In this document: piece by piece, positions 24,501 through 36,500 of the stretch
Position numbering within the stretch: position 1 is the stretch's first letter
Layout of the letters: every line of letters begins with the position of its first letter
Origin: Megalonaias nervosa
Lineage: Eukaryota > Mollusca > Bivalvia > Unionida > Unionidae
Assembly: GCA_016617855.1 (NCBI GenBank)
Contig: JAECUM010092831.1
Coordinates: 186,001 to 250,000, forward strand
Length of the DNA stretch: 64,000 nucleotides
Reading direction: 5' to 3'
Made by a program: the position numbers and the translations under genes
The notes under the pieces: generated by a model
Told to the model about the DNA's origin: nothing
Database searches by the model: none
Seen by the model: the letters and a program-made list of their open reading frames with translations, nothing else

Positions 24501-27500
24501 TTTCAGTAAACAAATTGATAATCAGCACTGTCATTGATTTAAAGGTCAAAATTCTTGAGTTAGATTTTTATCAGAAATGGCTTGTGGTGACAACATAAAC
24601 AAAAACAAATGGATTATTATCATATCAGTTTGAGCATGAATAATTTCAGTTCAGCCACATGGTCATGTTTCCAACAAAACGAAGTTAATTATGGATTTAA
24701 CCAAACTGAGCAACTGAGCAAATCTTAAACATATTTTAGATGAGTTAACTAATCATCTGTCCAGGATATTGGGTTCAGAGTTGAATGCAATAACAAATAT
24801 GGTTGACTGCACTTACCACTTAAACATGTAAGAATACAAATTGCTAATACTCCATTATATTTGATATCTTTCTTTCAGGGACCAGATGGTCGACCTTTGA
24901 AAACTGGTGAGGTCTGTTGGAATTCCTTCCAGAAGTTGCTGAACAAAACCATTCAAGATGTGATAAACTTTGCAAAGAAAATTCCAGGCTTCACCAACCT
25001 GGATCAAGAAGACCAAATTAGCCTCATAAAAGGGGGTTGCTTTGAGGTAGGATAAGATGCTAGGCCTTTTCATTTAGTTTAAATTTCTGTAAATTCATTG
25101 ATATTTATTGGTATCAAGTTTCATGAATTTGCAAAACGTGACATTTTTTATCAGGACTTAAATTCATGGATTTGGGGAGAGTTCTGTTGTTTTGAAACTT
25201 GGATCTATGTTAATTGGGTCTTTAAATTAATGGATTTGGGAAGGGTGCTGTTGTTTCCAGAGCAGGGTCTGTGTTAATTCGGTCTTTAAATTAATCTATT
25301 TGGGAACGGTCCTGTTGTTCTGAAACTTGGATAAGTGTTAATTGGGTCTTTAAATTAATGGATTTGGGAAGAGTTCTGCTGTTTCCAGAGTAGGATCTGT
25401 GTTAATTGGGTCTTTAAATTAATGGATTTGGGAAGAGTTCTGTTGTTTCCAGAGTAGGATCTGTGTTAATTGGGTCTTTAAATTAATGGATTTGGGAAGA
25501 GTTCTGCTGTTTCCAGAGTAGGATCTGTGTTAATTGGGTCTTTAAATTAATGGATTTAGGAAGAGTTCTGCTGTTTCCAGAAAAGGATCTGTGTTAATTG
25601 GGTCTTTAAATTAATGGATTTGGGAAGAGTTCTGTTGTTTCCAAAGTAAGATCATTGTTCCTTGAGTCTTTACATTAGTGTTTAATAGCTGCAATAACTT
25701 ACCCCTCACTTTGAGCAGCTTTTACCTTTTCATATGAAAAAAATCTTGTCCATTCAATGTAATTACATTCTCCCACAGAATGGAGAATTGTCAGTTAGTT
25801 ACAGTCCACTCATGATCCTCATATGACCATACCAAACCTGACAATTCTTACAATTTGACTGTTCAAAATAATAGTAAAAGTTATGGAAATAGAATTGTTG
25901 CAGTAAAATCCAGATATTAGTCTGCCTGTGTTCAATTTGGATCTGGGTTTCATATTAGAATCAGTGGAGTTGGTCAGAGAACCAGACTAACTTTACAGGA
26001 ATACATCATATCTTTAAACTGCCTATATTTTTCATGCAAAGCATCGCATGATCAAGCTGTTGCTTATAGAATTCTCTATAAACAAAAGGCATCCAAGAAA
26101 CAATTCGTGTTCAAAAATTTAAATGGCAAGAAACCATTTAAAAAGTTTAAAATAGCACAGAAGAATAAAAGGGAATGATGAGATTTCTTGGGGGAAAAGC
26201 AGAAAAGGCAACAATTAAGTTGATTGGACATCTTGTGTTAATTTGAGTATATCTCATGGTGGGAAAGATTATTGTTATCAACATGTGAAATTATAAAAAA
26301 ACAAAACATATATTATGCCAAGTTGAGAGATAATAAAAAGCCATAGTTAAACATAATGTTTACTGTTGCTGCATCAGTCTCTGATTACCCTTCAGAACTT
26401 TTAAATGCATTTTTTCCAGCTGTACAATATCAGTACATGACAATTTATTACACCTTCCTGAAAATTGATTGTGATTTACAGAAAAATATTTACTGCGTTA
26501 ATGAGAAGGTCTTGTTAGGATTGGCAGGTCTGTCATAACAGTAATCTTTTTCAAGGACACAGTGTGTCATATCATGAGCAGAGAAAAATTGCTTGTTTCG
26601 AGATAAAACCGCATTCAGTTCTCCCTTTAGCAATTCAATCTAGTGTTACATTTATCCAGTTTGTCTTCTCTCTCTATAACCCCTGCCTTTTTTCAGAAAT
26701 TAGTTCTGGAAAGGTCCTCCTGGGCTACCACATTGTATCCAACCCTTTCAGAGTTAAGGTACACCCAAATTACAATAGGTTCATGGGTTAAAACAAAGGC
26801 CCTTCCAAGATAAATAGAAATTTGTATTTCTCTTGAATAATTGATTAAAACATCAGTTCTGTTGGGTTTTTTCTATTTTGCCATCGTATTTTAATACAGT
26901 GCATGACACCTTACATTATTATTGTGCGAGTCTGTATTGCTCATAGAGAACAAAAAAGTTAGCATATGAACATCTTTCTTATTAAAAAAGAATAGTCAGT
27001 TTGTCAAAGTGTCTGGTCAGATTGTACAAGTCACCAACTTTATACAGAAACCTCATGGTATGGGAATAGGAAATGGACTGAGATTCCCCTCTCCCCATTC
27101 TGCCATCATACCCTTTACAGGATTGAGATTGTGTCCAGTGGGTCCAGACTATGGAAGGGATTGGATTGGTTTCCACTCCTTTCCTATTATCCCAATGAAT
27201 CTGTGTGGGATGTGGGGCCCTCCACCTCAGGGAAATCAGTCCATTATGCCCCCATGAACTACTGGATCCTGGACGCAGAGTAGATAGCAATAATTACTGT
27301 TTATTTTAACATGTTTAGTATTTTAATACTAAACATTTTAAAATAAACTAGTTATTGCTATTTTTAATATAATGTGCATTGTTATACTCTCCTAAAGAGG
27401 GCCTCAAGGGAGAATAGTCCTTGACTAATTAGTCACCCTCTATAAATAAAGCATTATTATTATTAGAGGTGATGCTGTGACTTGCATCCCATCATCATGG

Positions 27501-30500
27501 CCTTGTCCGGTGGCATCCACCAGGAAGGCTGGAGGCATAGAATCATCTAGGAAGACAAGGAGTCTCTTCTTTGTCCTGGAACTTCTAGTATAGACAGAAC
27601 CCTGACAAATAAGTACAGTTGTTGGACCACAATGATCCTGTGTCACTTCCTTTGAAGGACATAGTGATGGCCAGCAACATTACTGTTAGGAGTGTTCAAA
27701 TGATGATGCATTATCTATCCTTGTTGACTCCACTGAGTTCGAGGTAGAAACATCATTTGACTCCTCCTATCAAGCTTACCAGTTCCTCTGTTGGATGAAG
27801 AGGTATATGTAGTAATTCCACCAATAAAGCCTTGGTGACAGAAAATGAATACCAGTATTCACTTTCTGTCACCACGTCTTTCTCGGTATAACTTCTGATC
27901 TTTTTATAAGGCAATAAATGAAGGACTTGCACCTGAAACTATCTGGCCAAGTAGATCCTTTCTATTTTGGAAAAGATCTCTGGTACTCAACCACAGCCAG
28001 ATCTCCAGCTTCTGAATTCCTCTGTGACTGAGAAAATATCACAGAGGTTCTAATATCACAAAGGTTCTTCATAGGCCAAAACATCATTAAGTGGTGTAGA
28101 GGATGGTCTGTTCCTTCTACCTTGAGACCTACAGTGTCTTCCATTTACAGTTTACAGTCAAAATATACCCAAACTGAAACATACCCAAGTCAAAATGTAC
28201 CCAAATTAAAACATGACCCACACTCGCTTTAAATAATGACATAATTTTAGTGTATTGTGTTTCTTGACAGTGAAATGGAAATCAGCAGATGCAATGGAAC
28301 TATCTTATAATCTAGCTTCAAAGCACATTAAAAAAAACGTCTTTAAGTTAAGAAGTATCACTTGAATATATTTATGTTGTGTTTTCCTATGTAGAATATT
28401 CTACGAACAAATCTGAAGCATGCTTGATGACTGCTTCATGTGTTTTAACCAGTAATCAAATGCACACGTTTCATACAGTTATTAGGGTCAGTTTTGAAAA
28501 TTAATTCTATTTTCTATTTCGCAATAGAAACAGATATGTTTACATCTGATGACTAAAAGCTTACTTTTGACTTTTTATAATTAAAACAATGAGAACACAA
28601 AATTAATTCCCATTGTGTCTTTATTTGTGTTGCATTCCATGTTTCCATTTTGTATTTTATTTAAATTTCATTGCGTTCCGTAATTTCCATTGTGTATTCA
28701 AGTATACCAGCTTGAATCATTAGTAATACTCGGTTACTGTGACAATTAACTGCTCATGAAAAAAAAATGCTGAAAATGCCAAGAACAGAAGCACCATAAA
28801 TTTAATGGATTTAGGTGATTTTTTCATGTCAGACAGCACATATTTCCAGTTCACTTGTCCGTATATGATACATTTGATTAATGTAATAGTTGCATTTTAT
28901 AGGGCTACCATGCAAACAGATGCAAGAGGATATAATGCAAGAAAATTGTCATCCAGTGAACTTTTTTATGATAATTAACATCTCTGCCGAATGTTACATT
29001 GAATTGTTTGGATTGCAGGTGTTGAATGTTTCAAGTTCAGCTGATCTGATTAAACGTTTGTAGGAATAAAGGGATTTTAATGCAGCTAAATATTTTATAA
29101 TACTCCTTAAAATCGCAGTATTTAACAAAAAGAAGTAAAGTATTACTGATGACTCAAGCTGGTGTGACTAAAATAAACAATGGAATGCAATGGAAATAAA
29201 ATGAAATACAAAATGGAAAAATGGAACGCAACGAAAATAAAGACGCTATTAAAGCAGTCATCAATCAGATCGGTATCAGATCAGTTGGTAGAATTTTCTC
29301 CACAGGAAAACACAACATAAATATATTGAAATGATACTTCTTAATTTAAATGTGTAATTCTTAATGTGTATTCAAGCTAGATCATAAAGTTAAGATAGTT
29401 CCATTGCGTCTGCCGATTTCCATTGCTCATCCAGCCGGTCACTGTCATATGAAACACAATACACTAAAATTATATCATTATTTAAAGCGAGTGTGGGTCA
29501 TGTTTTAATTTGTGTATGTTTTGACTTGGGTACATTTCGGTCTGGGTACATTTTGTCTTGGGTACATTTTGGTTTGGGTACATTTTGACCTGTTCCACTA
29601 TTTACCAGGCACATTCCACAAAAGTAGCCCATTAAATCTCCAGTTAGATGTAGGTGCATCACAAGTGGGTATTACAACTGGAGCCTGGCCCAACTTTCCA
29701 TTCAAACAAATTAAGCCATGGAGCAGAAAGTCCAGCTTCTGGTCACCATAGTTTTTCCCATGCTGACCTTTTCTCAGCTACTTCATTTAGCATGCTGAAG
29801 GAGGCCAGTCTAAACCCAACTGGAAACTGGGGGCAAGATATCACTGCATTCACTTTCTTGGTGGAACTTCTACACATCCACTGTGACATTGCACTAGACT
29901 CCTCAGTGGTTTTGTTTAACCATAGTAAAGACCTTATAAGGCTCTGTTAGAAGCCAAGACCCTCTTTGGAGGACTTAATCCCACCAAGTTTTCACAAAAT
30001 TTGAAGGATCATCATCAAAGATCCTTTGCAGCCGGTCTTGGTCCATTGCAGTTGACCAGGAAGCATACTAATGCCAACTGTCCACAGGGGCCACCAGCTA
30101 AATTCTTCAAACAGATGCAACACCAGTCCAATCCACAACCTAAAATGAGACCTGCTCCTCATTATTTGGATCCGCGGGATGGAAATTGCCTCTTTCAGAG
30201 GCTTGGTCAAGCATCATGATCAACGGGTGATCCAATATGTTATGAGCAAGGCTTACTGACTTCAGTTTTGGGTACAACCCCATCTATCAGGGACCCCATG
30301 TTTTTTCACCAGTCAAATCTGGTGAAATTAAGGAAAGAGGTGCATACCCTTTAGCAGAAAGGGGAAATTAAAAAGGGTCCTGATTGATCAGTCTCCCATA
30401 TTGTAACATCAGATCTTCTTGGTCATCAAGAAGAGTGGGAAATTTTGTATCATAATCAATCTCTTCCATTAAATTGGTTTCTTCTGGAGGAACATTTTAA

Positions 30501-33500
30501 GATGGAGACTACTTCTTCATTCAGGAATGCAATGTGTCCATCAGATTGGATGGTCTTCAATGATGTTCAGGTAGTCTATTTGCACATCTGTCTTTTCCTC
30601 CACATCAAAAGTATATCTAGTTTTGCCTGGACCAGGAAGTGTTTCAATTTCAGATTGTGTCATTTGTAATTGCTTCTGCACCCCGAGTCTTTACTCAGGT
30701 TATGAGAGTAGTAGTGTCCTACCTTCATTATAGGAATTTCGATTCTACAATATTTTGATGACTAGCTCATCCCCAGTATTCAAGTTCAGTCCCTCCATAA
30801 AGATATGTTCACAGTAACTCTGTTGGGTCTTTTACTCAACCTAGAGAAGTCAAAACTCCTCTCAGGATTTTGTTCACATGGGGATAAACTTTCTCATGAA
30901 ACAGAGCTTAGTCTGGCTCCACTGGATTGGATAGATTGAATCCTGGCACTTCTAGAGTCACTGTGAGTAAAAACATCATTGTTTGCATGCCTTTACCCTA
31001 TCAGGAATCTTCAATGCCACAGCAGGTCTGGTTCGCTTAGGATATCTCCATATTTGCTGTCTAGAGTATCTCCTTTTCGCAAGGCAGAAACCAGAGATTA
31101 TCTATCAGCTCTGATTCCACTATGACCAGGCTTTCATCACTATTTGTATTGATGAATGAATGAGGACAGATTCCTGAATGGGGTTCCCATGCATGCACCA
31201 CCACCCCACTCATATCTTTGTGCCAACATGTCAGACTCCAGTAGGCGCACATTTAGAGCCTTAGGGCATAATTCTCCAGGCTTGTTGGATTCGGGATGGA
31301 TCATCCCTCCACATCAACAACCAAGAAATGAAGAAGTATTTCTAGTGTTGCATGGGTGCATCATCAGAGTATGGAGTCAATGTGTCATGGTCTCGTACAA
31401 TTTGTCACCTTCCCCTTCTCTTTGCTTGGAGGTCTGTAACTTCCTCAGTTGGGCCACCTTGGCGAACTTCATACTTCGAGTTTGCCACATTCCAAAGAAG
31501 AAGGGTTTTTTCGAACAGTCTGTTTAGGTCAGGCTAAACAGTCCTCATGGAATGGACTCTTCACTGCTCTAAAACAGAGTCCCTTTTCTCACTATGGGGA
31601 AAGTCTCAGGTTGATTGTTTGCGACTAGGCTCAACAATAAATATCCCTTCTATTTCACCCCAGTCCCAGTCAAGAGAAGATGAACAGTTGATGCATTCAG
31701 CTTCCAGTGGGCTTCTTTGTTCATGTGTGTCTTCGTTCAGTTCTGAATGCTATCTGAACTTCTACAGTCAGAACTTACACTGCTTGTATCATTCTCGTAA
31801 CCCCACTGGGGCAGTGATTGTGGCTCAACAGTTTTTTATACCTGCAAATAGATCAACCCAGGTCTCCATCTCATAGTAGGGATATTCTGTCATAAAATGG
31901 GCTCCCTACACAACAACCTAACATTCTCCAACTTTTCAAGCAACGTATCTGTCAGAACAAGTTTTTGGGGCCAGGTTGCCAGCTGCACCATTCAGACCAG
32001 GAGAGCTTCGACATTCAGGATCTATGATGCCAGGTGGAGAATCTTCTGTGATTGGTGCAGTAGGAAGCATGTTCAACCTAGCTGCCCCCTAGTAACTTCC
32101 ATTGCTGTCTTTTGTTCCTTTTCAAGAACAAAAGATGTTCAGTATCAACTATCAAGGGAACTTAGAACTGCCATTTCCAACACAATTAAATTCTTTCAGG
32201 GCTCTGTAATCATTTTGATTCATTCCTTGCTGATCTCAGTAAGCATTTTGAGCTGCAGAAACATGTCTTCCGCTCTCTTACACACAGATGGAATCTGTCT
32301 TGTGTTTTACCATAACCAAAACCCCCATTTAAACCATGGACCTTACACTCAAGACTGGTTTTGCTTGGTTTGGCATCTGTGCATATTATGTTGACACTGG
32401 CTATCTGAGGTTTAATGGCAAGTACAAATCATTTGTCAGCTCAGATTTTTAGACAATAATCATTTATCTTTGTTATTGGTATAGATTCCCAGTCTGAGTT
32501 GTACCTGTGCTGGAGATGATCAAGATAGGCTTATATGCCTAGTTAAGGTACTGTGTCTATAAATGCCTCGAAAGGAATGAGAAAGAGTAGGAAATGTCTT
32601 TTCCTTCATATTAAGAGCTACATTGATATTTTGGCCTCGCTTATCTCCCAGTGGATTGTCACCACGATCAGTAGGCTTATCATTCCCTTATTGATAGAGA
32701 AAGTAAAAGCCCCATGTGGTTTGAACCATCACTGCCTCATGATCCACTCTAAATCATTCTTCCTTGGAGGAAATCATGAAGGAAGCATTTTGGCAATTCC
32801 ATACTACCTTCTCCTTCTACATCCACTCATTGACACAACAAAGTGCAAGCATTTTTTTCTCTGGGACCAGTAGTTGCTGCACAGCGACAGTGAACATATG
32901 GCACAGAAGGACACCAACAATTTGTAATGTGGATCTCTTCCTCAAATAGTGATTACACTCCAGTTTTATGTTTTTGATTAGTTTAACAACACCTCAGCCT
33001 ATCCAAATTTAGCTGTGCAATAGCAATGGCTAAGTTATCGCAGGTACTAAATTGTAGTTTTTTGGGGTGGGTAAAACTAATTTTAATTATGTAATACTTA
33101 CCCATCACTATTAAGGACTGCCTGCCTCCCACCTGGCTCTGATGTTGTGGCATAATGTTGTCTGATGAAAAGATTCTGCTCATAAACATGTAAGATGCAT
33201 GAGTAAACTGTATTTTACTGACAATTCTCCATTCTGGGAGATGTATTCACATTGAATAGACAAGATTTTTTGACCTAATAAAGTTAAAGTTGTGCAATAG
33301 CGATGGGTAAGTATTGCATAATTAAAATTAGTTTTATTAGTTTTTTAAAATTAGTTACATTGTTCTTTGATGTTGGAATCACAGGATTGGACCTATAGCA
33401 CAACCAATTACACAATAATAAAGTTGTTTATGGAAAAAATGTTTCTCCATGTCATTCACAGGTTGGTTGTGTTGTCCATGCTCAATTTATTGATGGAGAT

Positions 33501-36500
33501 ACCAACACAATCTTTCTACAAGGCCATGGATCACTAGTCAAGAGAGAAGACATGAAGAGAGGTTTTCCCCTTGGTGAACACTTTGTAGAGCTGATGTTCA
33601 ACCTGTGTGTACGATTCAACACTTTCAAACTGGATGATGCTGAAAAAGCCTTGTTTAGTGCCCTCGTTTTAATATCCCCAGGTAGGATATTGCATCTCAG
33701 TGTTGTAAGAACTGAGTATGTTGATAAGTTCCATTCTTCTTAATCAGATTCGTCAAAATTTTTAGTTTTTAGTAGGAAGTCACAGTAGTGCAGTTTGTAG
33801 AGTGTCTGAGTCTGAATTGTAATCGAAGGTTTGCAGGTTGTGATACCCACTGAGGCCAGCCAAGGTCGGCTGCCTTGGTATATACTTGTGAAGGTCACAT
33901 AGCTCCAATTTCCTGATTTCAATGATAAAGTCAAGAAATGTTAAAAGTGTTATTATTGCCAACAAAAACAAATTTTATTTTGCAGTGAAATCACCAGTTA
34001 ATTGACTACAATTTCTTTGATCATTGCTGGCCAAATGCCAGATCCGCACCATTCAGGCAGTTTCAAACTTAAGACCGTAGGAAAAATTACCCTTGTTTTT
34101 AAAAAATGTCAAATGTTTCAATTAATTGATAGTAATTTGATCAGTTGACACTGATAATATCTCATGAAACTTCAGTCGACTTCCAAGACTAATGTCAGTT
34201 GTGGTACTTAGGGTTCACCTGTTAGAGAGATAAAACTTAAGAAATATCTGACAATTTCATTATTTTTATTCTGATTAAAACCAGTGGCTGTAAATATTTG
34301 TTCAACCTATACTGATACTGGTGGATAATTTTAGGTCTGATCTAACTTTATCATAAATTCATGGGATTGATGGGTCATGGGACCCATCAATTACAAATGA
34401 GAAATACTGGTAAATCAGTGGTTCTGAATCCACAGGTCATGAGGACATACTGTCACCATGATTTTTTTTTAGAGTGGCAAAACTTACCAAAATGTGAAAA
34501 TGGGGTTGTGAAGCTAAAAAAACTTTTTTAGGGACAGCAAAAATAGGTTGGGAACTACTGTGTTAAATGTTGAAAATGTACACTGAAGTATTGTGGACAG
34601 ATCTGTCTGTGTCAATTGTATGATTTTATATAGAGGTGAGAGCAGATGTCAAACTGTCAGTCGGTATCAGTAAGGTTTGGGGGCTGATTTCTCAATCTAG
34701 TGGAATAATATTTCACAAGGTGGCATTTGGTTGCTGCAGTTAAATTATGTCAGTACGCTTGTTATAATCATGTAGAAGGTGATTTCCAATCTTAATAGGT
34801 CTGCGTGAACATTTGTTTTGAAGATGCAAGGACCCATGTTGAAAAGATTAAATGTATAACAGAAGTCTGCATAGAAAGTGGACAGTAGTAACTCAAGATT
34901 GTAGATTAGCTGCTTAGAATAAGGAAGGTCCTCAGTGTGAGCCCTGTTTAAACCCTGCCAATTGGTGTTTACTTGACATCTATAGAAGTTAATTGTTGAT
35001 CATATTTTACAATGACCAGGTTATGTCTTACCTCTGAGATGCCTTACAGAATATGTAGCATGGGGTCAGACTCTTAGAATGTTGTATTTGTTGTTCAGCA
35101 TATTTTGAAACATAGCAGTAACAGTTTGTATTCAGCTAGAACATTTTAAAAATATAAACAGTTTAACTTAATCTATTTTGTGTGGCTTGAACACCTAGTT
35201 CCCACAACTTTTGTTTAAAATGAGTCACTCATGATGGCCCAAAATTTTTTAGAAAGTTTTTGAGGTGGAGAAACTCGTAAACGTAAACAAAAGCACAAAC
35301 TTTGGATGGTGACTATTTAATATTGCATGATTTGAAAGCATGGATAAAACCCAGTGGTACAAAGTAAAGTATATTGCCGTTCAAACCACTGCGATGTTAA
35401 GCCTATATATAGAAGGAGCTATTTGCATGGGTGAATTAGGATTAGGCTTGGCACATAGGCTACAAAAGCAGACAGTGAAGATTTTAAGTGATTGACAGGC
35501 CAAGAGCTCAAAGTATTCTTAAAGCATTTTGAGCAGGTAGCTCATCCGCAACGTGCCATATTTTGAGGTTTTGTAATATGAATTAAAATGAATTTAGAAT
35601 CACAGATCTTTTAGGACTTTCCTAACTTTGGTTCCTCTGCGAGCTACCACATATACTTACTTATGAGTCCATCTGCAAACTGCACAGACACAGATATGCA
35701 GTCACATAATGTGCCAGCAGATCTGGGTATGTACATTTTGTTAAGAATAATCAGTAGAACAAACAACTTATGCCATGATCTGCAGGTGCATAATGCTACT
35801 GCAAATCAGAATCTATGATGTTCGCAGTTTGACTCGACTGATAAGCGATTATATATGATACTTAATTTTAGTCATGTAGGAATACTCTTAAGTACGTCAT
35901 CTGATTGTGAAGTTTGGAATTTACATTTGAGTGTCTTGCTCAAAAAGTACTGAGAATACAAGGCTTGGATTATGAGGGACAATATTCAACATATTTTTAT
36001 TTCACCTCAATAAAAAAGAGAAACATATGCACATGTATACCCTCACTGAATGTCAACCAGTCATATTTTTCTGGGTCCTAGGCAACAGTTTTGAGTAGGT
36101 TTCATAGCACATATCCTGGAAGAGGGGGCTAAATTAATTTTAAAAAATATGTACATTAGGTATACATTCTTGGTTAAGTTTCAGCATTTAGCTCAGGTGT
36201 TTAGCACACTGTATAAATACTGCTATACCTGGAATCATGGGACCTGGTCAATAAATGTATATTGATAAGTGCTACACCCTCATAACATATTTAGGTCACT
36301 GTGACATATATTTCATGCATTTCTGGTTTAGGTGATGTTTTGCATTTAGCCCATGACCAAATAGGATTTTAGGACCCATTAGATATAAACTGTTTCACCT
36401 AGATTTCATGGCAAGTTCATGAAGAGATGCATCTGATAATTACTTCACTTACTCTGTTAATATGATATATGAGGTTTATTTATCAAGCTCTGTTTATGCT

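Larger units (their letters stand above)
15637..24878 (+). other. Intron between hinge exon and LBD signature exon
   Basis: 9.2-kb intron, donor GTATTT and acceptor TCTTTCTTTCAG. Its first 5 kb is a nest of three repeats (listed separately). Bases 20610-21980 and 23035-24870 hold no gene that I recognise; the open frames there are short and unsupported. Confidence 0.8.
26980..28150 (+). pseudogene. DIRS gag-like region, 5' part
   Basis: A proline- and glycine-rich frame (27009-27257) ending [14 protein letters not shown], followed after a palindromic insertion by a frame with [10 protein letters not shown] and [10 protein letters not shown] phrases near 27740-27810. Order and composition fit the N-terminal, poorly conserved capsid part of a DIRS gag. 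Frame breaks are frequent. The overlapping minus-strand frame 26982-27290 is a shadow. Bases 25826-26980 carry nothing recognisable and may be the leader. Confidence 0.55.
25691..33320 (+). mobile_element. DIRS-type tyrosine-recombinase retrotransposon, degenerate
   Basis: The about 7.6-kb element is bounded by inverted terminal repeats (25691-25825 and 33194-33320) sharing AGAATGGAGAATTGTCAGT and AAAATCTTGTC-ATTCAATGT blocks. Between them, in + orientation, are a gag-like region (about 26980-30215), reverse transcriptase (about 30220-30960), RNase H (about 31150-31530) and tyrosine recombinase (about 31900-32880). Then comes a region (33010-33112) that repeats the outermost terminal sequence in both orientations, as in the internal complementary region of DIRS elements. 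All coding is broken by stops and frameshifts. Superfamily assignment rests on protein phrases remembered from the family and on this termini arrangement. It lies in the sense direction of the host gene. Confidence 0.85.
25047..33461 (+). other. Intron between LBD signature exon and next LBD exon
   Basis: 8.4-kb intron, donor GTAGGA and acceptor GTCATTCACAG. Almost all of it is a minisatellite (25150-25650) plus a DIRS element (25691-33320) with insertions. No host coding is seen inside. Confidence 0.85.

Noticed and set aside
24879..25046. Heme-ligand cysteine C487 as evidence of Rev-erb/E75 identity
   Set aside because: Its position relative to the conserved tryptophan differs from the Rev-erb cysteine, so the equivalence is not supported.
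31897..32394. 165-residue frame as a host gene
   Set aside because: Its [14 protein letters not shown] segment belongs to the DIRS recombinase and the frame is broken on both sides.
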